A stretch of DNA of 64,000 nt from Streptomyces albus subsp. chlorinus (lineage in GTDB: Bacteria; Actinomycetota; Actinomycetes; Streptomycetales; Streptomycetaceae). Location of the stretch: NCBI RefSeq assembly GCF_013302895.1, contig NZ_VJOK01000001.1:7425378-7489377 (forward strand), read 5' to 3'. This document shows positions 51,766 to 58,830 of the stretch, one piece after another. Positions within the stretch are counted from its first letter, which is position 1; each line of letters starts with the position of its first letter. The position numbers were made by a program, and so were the translations under genes. The notes beneath the pieces were generated by a model. It saw only the letters and a list, made by a program, of their open reading frames with translations. It made no database searches and was not told the origin of the DNA.

Positions 51766-53460
51766 TTGAACGACTCAACACGTGCTGCGTTAACGGCTCG
51801 AAGAGGAATGCGCGAGCATGCGTCGCGACGCCACCTCGGGAAGCGCCGCTGGGTCGCCGTGCTCGCCGCGGCGGGCTTCGTGGCCCCCGCATTGGTGGCC
51901 GTCGACTGGACCAGCCCGCCCGCTCACGCGGTGGAGCGGGACCGGGTGGCCGGGCAGTGGAACATGAACGGCGAGCGGGACGGTCTCGACGGGACGGTCC
52001 CGGAGTCGCGCTGGCTCACTCAGATCCGCCGGATGCTGAACGACGACGGCGTCGAGGTGGCATCCCTCCAGGAGGCCGGCAACGGTCCGCCGCCGTCGTC
52101 CCGCCAGAGCGACCGGGTCTTTCCGCAACCCGGCGTCACCGAGCACCTGTACAACATCGGGACGAACAGCCGCCCGGACATTGTGAACATCTACTGGGCC
52201 GACCCCGGGCAGCAGCGCAACGGTCTGGCGATCGCATCTCGCGAGACGGCGCGCGACGCCGTTCAGCTACCGGTGGGTGGCAGGTTCAACTCCCGGCCGA
52301 TGATGGGCGTGCAGTTCGGCGAGACGTGGTATTTCAACGCGCACGCGCTGTCGAACGGCCCGAGCGCGCCCAACGATGCCGAAGACATCATCGAAACGGC
52401 CCGGCAGTTCATGGCGCGCTACCACCCCGGCCAGCATTGGGTGGTGCTGGCCGACTTCAACCGCAACCCCGGCCGGATGCCGGCCAACCTGCAAAATCAC
52501 ATCGTCGCCTCGAACCAGCCCACCCACCAGGGCGGTGGCGAGCTGGACTTCGCGTACATGGAGAACGCGAACAACTCCACCGTCAACGCCGTACGCGGTG
52601 GGACCAACTCCGACCACACCGCGTATGTCCGCTACCTTCCGAATCCGTACTGCGGCGGTTCGCAACTCGGGCGCCGCGCGGAAGAGGAGAAGAAGGGCGA
52701 CCACCGTGATTCGGTGAAGCCTGACAGTCCCGGCGCAGGCGGGGCCGGCGCCGATCCCCGCGGGACAGTCCCAAGCCCGGGCGCAGGTGCCGGCGCGGCT
52801 CCGAGCGCACCGGCTGGTGGCTCCCCTGCCACGGGTATCGGGGACGCACCGGCTGGTGGCGCCTCTCCCACGGGCGTCGGGGACGCCGCCCCCAGCGGCA
52901 GCGGCGCACGGACTGCGGACACAGCTCCTAGCAGTCCCGATGCCGGAGCCGCCGCAACCGACTCCGACGCCCGCGACACGGGCACGGCGGAATCCGGCAA
53001 GAAGGACCTGGAGCGTCGAGCGGACTCGGCGGATCCCGAGGAACAGTGCTACACCCCTGTCCCCGGGAAGACCTACCGTGTCTTCCCCCATCACCTGGAC
53101 AACGCCGTACTCGCGGACGAGGACCCGGAGGGGAACGCCGCACCGCCGACCGTGAAGAAGCCCTCGGGCAGCGATACCGAGGAAGTCCAGGTGCTCTTCA
53201 GCACCGAGCCTGGCCAGTATCTACTCGCCTTCAAGGACGGTTGGTGCCTCACCCGGTACGCCGGTCCGTCCAACGCCGTCACAGAGGTGCCCTGCGACCC
53301 GCAGATGGCCACTCCCTCCACGGCGCACTGGAAGTTCCACAAGGGGCAGATCGTCACCCCGGACCTCAGCGGCACGCTGCAGCCCAGCCCCAACAAACTG
53401 GGCGCGCCCCTGAAGACCGAAACGAGCTTCTACCAGTGGCGGTTCGAACCGCTCAGGTGA
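51766..53460 (+). CDS. secreted CdtB-like nuclease toxin fused to a ricin-type beta-trefoil
   Basis: 564 residues from TTG 51766 (GGGGGG 8 bases upstream; ATG 51808 possible). A signal peptide ends near AHA (about residue 55); its SRRHLGKRR start hints at Tat export. Residues about 60-295 are a DNase I-like endonuclease closest to cytolethal distending toxin CdtB: GQWNMNGERDG, VASLQEAGNGPPPSS with E103, NIGTNSRPDIVNIYW, NGLAIASRE, YFNAHALSNG with H193, VVLADFNRNP with D230, and NSDHTAYVRYLP with D283-H284. All key CdtB residues are kept. A Pro/Ala/Gly/Asp linker (about 300-427) leads to residues 428-564, Cys-containing with trefoil-like W-x-F repeats (HWKFHKG, YQWRFEPL), resembling the lectin fold of CdtA/CdtC. 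Binding and target cell are inferred. Confidence 0.85.
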   Translation: MNDSTRAALTARRGMREHASRRHLGKRRWVAVLAAAGFVAPALVAVDWTSPPAHAVERDRVAGQWNMNGERDGLDGTVPESRWLTQIRRMLNDDGVEVASLQEAGNGPPPSSRQSDRVFPQPGVTEHLYNIGTNSRPDIVNIYWADPGQQRNGLAIASRETARDAVQLPVGGRFNSRPMMGVQFGETWYFNAHALSNGPSAPNDAEDIIETARQFMARYHPGQHWVVLADFNRNPGRMPANLQNHIVASNQPTHQGGGELDFAYMENANNSTVNAVRGGTNSDHTAYVRYLPNPYCGGSQLGRRAEEEKKGDHRDSVKPDSPGAGGAGADPRGTVPSPGAGAGAAPSAPAGGSPATGIGDAPAGGASPTGVGDAAPSGSGARTADTAPSSPDAGAAATDSDARDTGTAESGKKDLERRADSADPEEQCYTPVPGKTYRVFPHHLDNAVLADEDPEGNAAPPTVKKPSGSDTEEVQVLFSTEPGQYLLAFKDGWCLTRYAGPSNAVTEVPCDPQMATPSTAHWKFHKGQIVTPDLSGTLQPSPNKLGAPLKTETSFYQWRFEPLR

Positions 53461-53739
53461 GTCGGAGCGACTGCCGCTGACCCCGGTGCTGCTGCCCTCA
53501 GCACCGGACGGCAGGGAGGGGGCCACCCGCGTCCGGGTGGCCCCCCTTCCTGTCTGGGAACCGCGGTCACTTGTCGCCCTCTGCCAGCCGACAGCAGAGG
53601 CGCGAGATCGTCCTGCGGCTGTCCGACCAGATTCGCCACCGTCTGCGACGACCTGCCGGGACAACCTGCCGGCCACCGGCATCGACGCGCACGCGTGCGC
53701 GCATCCGGGCATGAAGGCACCGATGGCTGCCGAGACCAG
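53461..53739. other. gap after the toxin gene with terminator
   Basis: Holds the terminator at 53518-53545; no gene. Confidence 0.4.
53518..53545 (+). terminator. terminator of the CdtB-like gene
   Basis: A perfect 12-bp stem (53518-53529 with 53534-53545), 4-base loop, followed by CTTCC. It lies 58 bases after the stop. Confidence 0.8.
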
Positions 53740-54240
53740 TGCCGGGCGCTGAGATTGTCACGGCGGTGCGGACGGCGCCGCGGCTGACGCCGTGGTCGCG
53801 GGCGAGGTGGTGAGGGAGCGGTCTTCCGGGGACGCAGTGCGTTCGTCCTTCGCGGCTGCCACAGCGGGGCGGCTTCCGCCCTTGCTGCCCTTGGCCTCGG
53901 CGGCGTGCAGTTCGTCGTAGGTCGGCTCGCGCTCGCGCTGGAGGCCGCGTTGGAGTTCGCCTGCGGCGGCGAGGGGCTGCACCGTGCACTTCACGGTGGA
54001 CGGCAGCTCTCCAGAGCGCGGGTGGCGTGCGGTGAGGTCCATCGCGGAGGACGCGCTGTCGTGGATGCGCAGCGCGAGGCGGTCGCGGTGCGGGACGTCG
54101 AGCACGTCGAGGATGTGCTGGTTGCCGCGCACCAGGCGGACCTTCTCCGGAGATGCGCACGGTGTCGCCCGGCCGCGCGTGATCGAGGAGCACGCGCGAA
54201 CTACGGGAGCTGGAGGGGGCGAAGACTGGCGGCCTCACCG
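53740..54240 (-). pseudogene. serine recombinase remnant (frameshifted)
   Basis: Reading from 54240 leftwards: VLLDHARPGDTVRIS in one frame, then GNQHILDVLDVPHRDRLALR, IHDSASSAMDLTARHPRSGE, LQREREPTYDELHAAEAKGS and KGGSRPAVAAAKDER in a second. It then returns to the first frame as RDHGVSRGAVRTAV. This is the resolvase/invertase catalytic core and C-terminal HTH of Streptomyces recombinase-family proteins. The N-terminal catalytic Ser region is missing. Two frameshifts plus truncation make it non-functional. Confidence 0.8.
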
Positions 54241-54310
54241 TCCTCCTCGAAGACGGCCGGCTCCTCGATCCCGGCTTCGTCGAGGACGAGATTGTGCCGG
54301 GCGGTCGACT

Positions 54311-54365
54311 GCTGGTCGTGAGGTGGCCGGGACAGGCTCTGGTCGTGAGGTGGTCGGGGCAGGCT
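54311..54365. repeat. 27-bp imperfect direct repeat
   Basis: Two adjacent copies of about 27 bp (CTGGTCGTGAGGTGGCCGGG-like) differing at two positions. Upstream, a plus-strand reading GLTVLLEDGRLLDPGF ... GGRLLVVRWPGQ looks protein-like and may be another gene remnant; unidentified. Confidence 0.6.
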
Positions 54366-54426
54366 GCCGTCTGCCTTCGGTGAACACCGCCCCGAGCAGG
54401 CGCAACGGGCGTTACCGTCCAGTCTT

Positions 54427-55152
54427 ATGACGACGATCACTACCCGTACGGTCGCATACCCGGCCGACAACCTGACGATGACCGGATACCTCGCGCTCCC
54501 GCCCGGCGCCCAGCGCCGGCCGGCGGTCCTGGTCGGACCCGAGGGGATAGGGCTCAGCGATGTCGAGCGCCGGCGGGCCGAGGCTCTGGCCGAGCTGGGC
54601 TACGTGGCACTGGCCTTCGACCTCCACGGCGGACGCTATCTGGAAGAACCGGAGGAAATGCTGGCCCGTTGCATGCCGCTGCTCGCCGATCCCGACCGCA
54701 TGCGAGGAATCGGTCACGCCGCGCTCGACGTGCTGCGTGCCGAACCACGCGCCGACCCCGACCGGGTCGCCGCCGTCGGGTACGGCACCGGGGGTGCCAT
54801 CGCACTGGAACTCGGGCGCGACGGCGTCGACCTGCGCGCGATCGCCACAGTCAACGGGCTGATCAAGGGCCGACCGGGCGAGGCGGCGCGCATCCGCTGT
54901 CCGGTATGGGCCGGGGTCGGGTCGGAAGACCCGATCATGGCGCCCGCGCAACGGGAGGCGTTCACCGCGGAGATGCAGGACGCGGGCGTCGACTGGCGCC
55001 TCGTGGTCTACGGAGGAGCCCTTCACGCCTTCCACCACCCACCGGTCGACCACACCGTGCGTCCCGGCGTCGGCTACCACCCACGGCACGCACAGCGAGC
55101 CTGGCGCGACATCATCGACCTGCTCGCCGAGTGCCTGCCCGCCACGGAGTGA
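54427..55152 (+). CDS. dienelactone hydrolase-family protein with altered nucleophile site
   Basis: A 241-residue alpha/beta-hydrolase starting MTTITTRTVAYPADNLTMTG. The DLH fold is clear: YLALPPGAQRRPAVLVGPEG, LGYVALAFDLHGGRY, PDRVAAVGYGTGGAIALELG, GVGSEDPIMAP and YGGALHAFHHPPVD. In dienelactone hydrolases the nucleophile motif is G-Y-C-x-G-G; here it is G-Y-G-T-G-G, so the catalytic Cys is Gly. The acid (SEDP) and His (HAFHHP) remain. It may be catalytically dead, use the Thr, or bind ligands. It stands between the serine-recombinase and Tn3 remnants. Confidence 0.88.
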   Translation: MTTITTRTVAYPADNLTMTGYLALPPGAQRRPAVLVGPEGIGLSDVERRRAEALAELGYVALAFDLHGGRYLEEPEEMLARCMPLLADPDRMRGIGHAALDVLRAEPRADPDRVAAVGYGTGGAIALELGRDGVDLRAIATVNGLIKGRPGEAARIRCPVWAGVGSEDPIMAPAQREAFTAEMQDAGVDWRLVVYGGALHAFHHPPVDHTVRPGVGYHPRHAQRAWRDIIDLLAECLPATE

Positions 55153-55179
55153 TCCGAACGCCTCCTGTCACCCACCCCT

Positions 55180-55640
55180 GCCCGCCGTTGTCGTCGTCGT
55201 CCTCGTCCAGCTCCGGGGCATCCGGGGCACGCGGGAGGGCAACAGGGCGCCGGCGGCCGGGTGGAGGCGGTGTAGCTGTAGTAGCGGGCAGGAGCAGGAG
55301 CAGGTTCAGGTTGCGGTGCTTGCGCGGGGAGAGCCGGGTGATGTCCTCGTCTCGGATCCCGTGGCCATCGGGGTGAAGCTGGGCGACTGCGGCGTCGACG
55401 TATTTCGTCGTCCGGAGCACGATGGCGTTGAAAACCAGGCCGAGCACGCTGAGCTGGTCCTCCGTCCCGTCGCGGTACTCCTGGCGGATGGTGCCGCGCT
55501 TGCCGTGGCACACGTCGCGGGCGAGCTTGTGGCGGGACTCCTGCACGGTGAGCTGCCGGTTCAGCTGCCGCCGGCAGGTGTCGTCCTCGGGCCGACCACG
55601 CGCAGCAGGGCGTAGGCGCGGGGCCTGGTTGGTGCTTCCA
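55180..55640 (-). pseudogene. Tn3-family transposase C-terminal remnant
   Basis: The minus strand reads RRQLNRQLTVQESRHKLARD, VCHGKRGTIRQEYRDGTEDQ, LSVLGLVFNAIVLRTTKYVD and DEDITRLSPRKHRNLNLL, the C-terminal signature of Tn3 (DDE) transposases. A frameshift follows (GRYYSYTAST-like in another frame, then DAPELDEDDDDNGG in the first). All of the N-terminal part is missing. No 38-bp terminal repeat was recognised. Confidence 0.85.
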
Positions 55641-55716
55641 CTCGTCTGTCGTTCTGCATCTCCACGGAGACCTTCGCCTGCGGCCATGGTGTTCGGTCGC
55701 CAGCCGAGCGGTCCGA

Positions 55717-55755
55717 TGAGTTATAGAATGTGGAACTCATTATCGTTTATTGCCT
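55717..55755. promoter_or_regulatory. possible Fur/Zur-type site upstream of ferredoxin
   Basis: An AT-rich patch in a GC-rich background. TGAGTT (55717) and AACTCA (55734) form an inverted repeat. The complement of 55737-55752 contains GATAATGA, half of a Fur-family box. It is 50-85 bases before the ferredoxin start; weak compared with 58716. Confidence 0.4.
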
Positions 55756-55803
55756 GGCTGTGTCGCATCGGCGGCCGTGGGCGTGACTACAGGAGGGGCT
55801 CTC

Positions 55804-56025
55804 ATGACGATGGGGGACCAGGTGCCGGAAGCCGGGAGAGTCGGCGCGGAACGGGATCGGTGCGTCGGGGCCGGGCAATGCGTGCTCGCCGCCCCGGCCG
55901 TCTTCGACCAGGACGAGCGGGACGGACTGGTGGTCGTCCTCGCAGAGCACCCGGCCGCGTCCCAGTCGGACGCCGTGCACGACGCCGTGCGGGCCTGCCC
56001 GTCCGGGGCTCTCATCTTCCGGTAG
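55804..56025 (+). CDS. 3Fe-4S ferredoxin
   Basis: A 73-residue protein; ATG 55804 has AGGAGG upstream. The three-Cys pattern typical of P450-linked actinobacterial ferredoxins is visible: RDRCVGAGQCVLAAPAVFDQ (C-x5-C) and AVRACPSGAL (third Cys before Pro). Such ferredoxins feed electrons to cytochromes P450. It is the first gene of the metallophore-like cluster; in the coelibactin cluster of S. coelicolor (recalled, not checked) a ferredoxin is in the same place. Confidence 0.9.
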   Translation: MTMGDQVPEAGRVGAERDRCVGAGQCVLAAPAVFDQDERDGLVVVLAEHPAASQSDAVHDAVRACPSGALIFR

Positions 56026-56193
56026 CAGAGGGCCGGACTGGTAGCACACAGTCGGCGCGGTCGTACGAGGCCGGACCGATGACGTCGAGGGCGCACAGCC
56101 CGTTCGCGCACGCGTCCGTCCGCCCATGCCCACCCGTCCGCAGGGTGGTGTTTCGCGTGCTGTGGACGTCTTCCCGGTGCTCGGTCCAGCTCA

Positions 56194-56232
56194 GCAGTAC
56201 GTCAAGGCAGTACGCCAAGGCAGTACGTCAAG
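56194..56232. repeat. 13-bp tandem repeat, three copies
   Basis: GCAGTACGTCAAG at 56194 and 56220 with GCAGTACGCCAAG between them. It lies just before the broken binding-protein gene. Confidence 0.85.
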
Positions 56233-56250
56233 GAGAAGCAGGTCCGGACA

Positions 56251-56800
56251 GAGCGATCGCCGTGCCTTCCTCCGCCGCGGTGTGGCGGGTACCGCGGCTC
56301 TGGCGGTGGGGCCCGGCCTGCTGGCGGGTGCTCCACCGGCGGGACCGGCTCGGGCCCGAAGTCGGGACCGGGCTCCTCACCCCGCTCGGGCGGCACCCTC
56401 CGGGCCGCTTTCGTCGGGGGCGGCGCATCCGAGATGTTCCCCCTCTTCGACGGCCCTTCCGCACTGGATCTCGTGCGCGCCCGCGCCCGGCACGGTGCTC
56501 TGGACACCCTGGAACCCAGCGGGCCCGACGGGGTGCGCTACGGCGTGCTCAAGGGCATCGACATCTCCGATGACCTGTCGACGTATACGCCGCACATGCG
56601 GCCCGGCGTCCGCTTCGCCGACGGCTCCGAGCTGAGCTCCGTCGACATCCTGCACTCACTCACCGCTCTCGCGGCCAAGAGCAGACTCTCCGTGTACCGG
56701 CTCGTCGCCGCCAACTTCGACCTCGCCCGCCCGAAGCCGACGGCTACCTGAAGGTCGTTCTGCCCACCATGCGACGTCCCCTCGGTGCGGGGCGGGTGGC
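56251..56800 (+). pseudogene. ABC solute-binding lipoprotein (peptide/nickel type), frameshifted and truncated
   Basis: A Tat lipoprotein signal DRRAFLRRGVAGTAALAVGP plus GLLAG runs straight into a one-base loss near 56328 at the lipobox. In the next frame it continues C-STGGTGSGPKSG, GGTLRAAFVGGGASEMFPLF, LKGIDISDDLSTY and MRPGVRFADGSELSSVDILH, the N-terminal lobe of SBP family 5. A second loss near 56738 shifts to DGYLKVVLPTMRRPLGAG, after which similarity fades. About 400 residues of the usual 500 are missing. Permease and ATPase genes that should accompany it are not present. Confidence 0.75.
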
Positions 56801-56951
56801 CGAGGACGGCCGCGTCGACCGGGTTCTGGCGGCCCCGGAGCGCCCCCTCACCAGGGAACTGGGTGTGCCCCCTCGCCAGGGAACTGTTCGCTCATGCCGG
56901 CGGTGCCGTCCTCGCCGTACCGGAGCAGCGGCGGGTGAGGGGCCTGCCACG

Positions 56952-56997
56952 GCCGGGAGCAAGAGCGCCCCGCTCACTGGGCGCTCCTGCTCCCGGC
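56952..56997 (-). terminator. strong bidirectional terminator
   Basis: A 19-bp stem with one mismatch (56952-56970 with 56979-56997) and an 8-base loop. It starts 6 bases past the AMP-ligase stop and also ends the plus-strand binding-protein remnant. Confidence 0.85.
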
Positions 56998-57002
56998 ACG
57001 CC

Positions 57003-58640
57003 TTACGACGGGAGCAACCGCTCTGCCAGCGCCGCCTTGTCCACCTTTCCGACGGCGGTGAGCGGAAGACCAGGGACTTGGACGATCTCGTCGGGCGCCT
57101 TGTGCCCGGCCAGCCCGCGCTCCCTCAGATGGGCGGCGACCTCCCGTGCGCCGGGAGCCGCGCTCTCGCAGACGACGAAGGCGACGGACCGCTCACCCCA
57201 CCGCTCGTCCGGCACACCGACCAGCGCCGCCGCCGTGATCGCCGGGTGCGTCAGCAGCTCCTCCTCCACCTCCACGGCGGCGATCTTCTCGCCGCCCCGG
57301 TTGATCTGGTCCTTGATCCGCCCTACCACCACGAGATGCCCGGTCGGCAGACGCCGTACCACGTCGCCGGTCCGGTAGTAGCCGTCCGGTGTGAACGCCG
57401 TGCGGTTGTACTCCTCGGCGCGGTAGTAGCCGCGCAGCGTGTACGGCCCCCGGGTGAGGAGTTCGCCCGCGATGCCGTCCGGCACGGGTCTTCCGTCGGT
57501 GTCCACCACGAGAACCTCGTCGTCCGGAGAGGCGGGCCGGCCCTGGGTGGTGCGGACCAGGTCCTCGGGGTCGTCGAGGCGCGTCAGGTTGATCAGGCCC
57601 TCCGCCATGCCGAAGACCTGCTGCACTTTCGCCCCGAGTGCCGGTCCCAGCTTGCGGGCGTGCTCCTCCGGCAGCCGCGCCCCGCCGACCTGCACCACCG
57701 CGAGACTGCCGAGGTCCCAGGATCCGGACGCGGCCTCGTCCATCCAGTGGGGGACCAGCGGCGGGGTGAGGGAGGTCAGGGTCACGCCCTCCCGTTCGAC
57801 GAGGGTGAACGCCGTCTGCGGGCTGGGGTCCGGTGCGACGACGACGGTTCCCCCGGCCATGAGCGTGCCTAGCACACCGGGGCAGGCGAATGCGAAATTG
57901 AACCCGAGAGGCAGTACCGCCAGGTACACGGTCCGCGCGTCGAGCGCACAGATGTCGGCGCAGGCGCGGGCGTTGTAGGCGTAGTCGTCGTCCGTGCGCG
58001 GGATGAGCTTGGGCAGCCCTGTGGTGCCGCCGGACGGGAGCAGGAGGGCGACGTCGGAGGGGGCGGCCCCACCGTCGTCGAGGCCGGGTCTGGAGGTGGC
58101 CGGCGGGTCCGTGCGGAGCATGTCGAAGGAGACGAAGCCCTCGTCGGGTCCCGGGTCGCCGACCACCACGACGTGCCGCAGCGAGCCGTTGGGCCCCTGC
58201 TCCGCTCGTACCCCGCGCATCAGTTCCCGGTGGTCGAATCTGGCGTGCCGGTCGGGCACCACACAGGCCACGGCACCCGCCACGCGCACCAGGTGGCCGA
58301 TCTCCCGGCTCCGGTGGCCCGGCATGGCGTGCACCGGTACCGCACCGGCCCGCCGCAGCCCGAACCAGACCAGGACGAACTCGGCGCGGTTGGGGAGCTG
58401 GACCACCACGCGGTCACCTCGTCCGATGCCCAGCCCGCGCAGTCCGTTGGCGATCCGGTCCGCCTCGGCGTCCAGCTCCGCGTAGGTCCAGCGCCGGTCC
58501 CCGTCGACCAGCGCGACGCTCTCCCCAAGGCCGGCTGCCCAGTGGCGCAACCGGGCTCCGAAGGTCACCCCCTGCCAGTGTCCTGCGGCTCGGTAGCGCG
58601 CCGACTCGGCCTCGGGCCAGGTCTGTTGAGTCTCGGGCAT
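57003..58640 (-). CDS. salicylate/2,3-dihydroxybenzoate-AMP ligase
   Basis: A 545-residue stand-alone adenylation enzyme (EntE/DhbE/YbtE class). ATG 58640 gives MPETQQTWPEAESARYRAAG. Core motifs: LLLPSGGTTGLPKLIPRT (A3), LPLGFNFAFACPGVLGT, QQVFGMAEGLINLTRLDD (A5), GYYRTGDVVRR (A7), VGRIKDQINRGGEKIA (A8) and LTAVGKVDKAAL (A10 Lys). The Cys in NFAFACPG sits where salicylate-activating enzymes have Cys and DHB enzymes Ser, favouring salicylate. It loads the aryl acid onto the ArCP of the divergent NRPS. A Fur/Zur-type box lies between them. Confidence 0.92.
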   Translation of the reverse strand: MPETQQTWPEAESARYRAAGHWQGVTFGARLRHWAAGLGESVALVDGDRRWTYAELDAEADRIANGLRGLGIGRGDRVVVQLPNRAEFVLVWFGLRRAGAVPVHAMPGHRSREIGHLVRVAGAVACVVPDRHARFDHRELMRGVRAEQGPNGSLRHVVVVGDPGPDEGFVSFDMLRTDPPATSRPGLDDGGAAPSDVALLLPSGGTTGLPKLIPRTDDDYAYNARACADICALDARTVYLAVLPLGFNFAFACPGVLGTLMAGGTVVVAPDPSPQTAFTLVEREGVTLTSLTPPLVPHWMDEAASGSWDLGSLAVVQVGGARLPEEHARKLGPALGAKVQQVFGMAEGLINLTRLDDPEDLVRTTQGRPASPDDEVLVVDTDGRPVPDGIAGELLTRGPYTLRGYYRAEEYNRTAFTPDGYYRTGDVVRRLPTGHLVVVGRIKDQINRGGEKIAAVEVEEELLTHPAITAAALVGVPDERWGERSVAFVVCESAAPGAREVAAHLRERGLAGHKAPDEIVQVPGLPLTAVGKVDKAALAERLLPS

Positions 58641-58715
58641 GGGGCTCTGCCTCTCGTCGCCGGGTCTCGGGGGGTGTGGCGCCGAGGCCCGTTGTGTGAT
58701 TACGATGTGAACGAA

Positions 58716-58734
58716 AGAAATGATAATCATTTCT
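58716..58734. promoter_or_regulatory. Fur/Zur-type box between AMP ligase and NRPS
   Basis: AGAAATGAT-A-ATCATTTCT, a 19-bp palindrome (9-bp arms). Its ATGATAATCAT core matches the Fur-family consensus. It is placed 76 bases before the ligase start and 97 before the NRPS start, so it could control both. It does not resemble the DmdR1/IdeR iron box of Streptomyces, so Zur (zinc) is a real candidate. Confidence 0.8.
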
Positions 58735-58830
58735 ACGTAGGCTTCAGGGGCCGGCCCTCGCGCGCCGCAACTCCCGCCGCCCGCCGTCCTCGACGCGACC
58801 CCCCGCCCCATCCGACCGGAAGGCCCCTCA

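Noticed and set aside
56194..56232. Possible phage attachment or iteron repeats
   Set aside because: Three contiguous 13-bp copies without integrase, replication gene or tRNA nearby.
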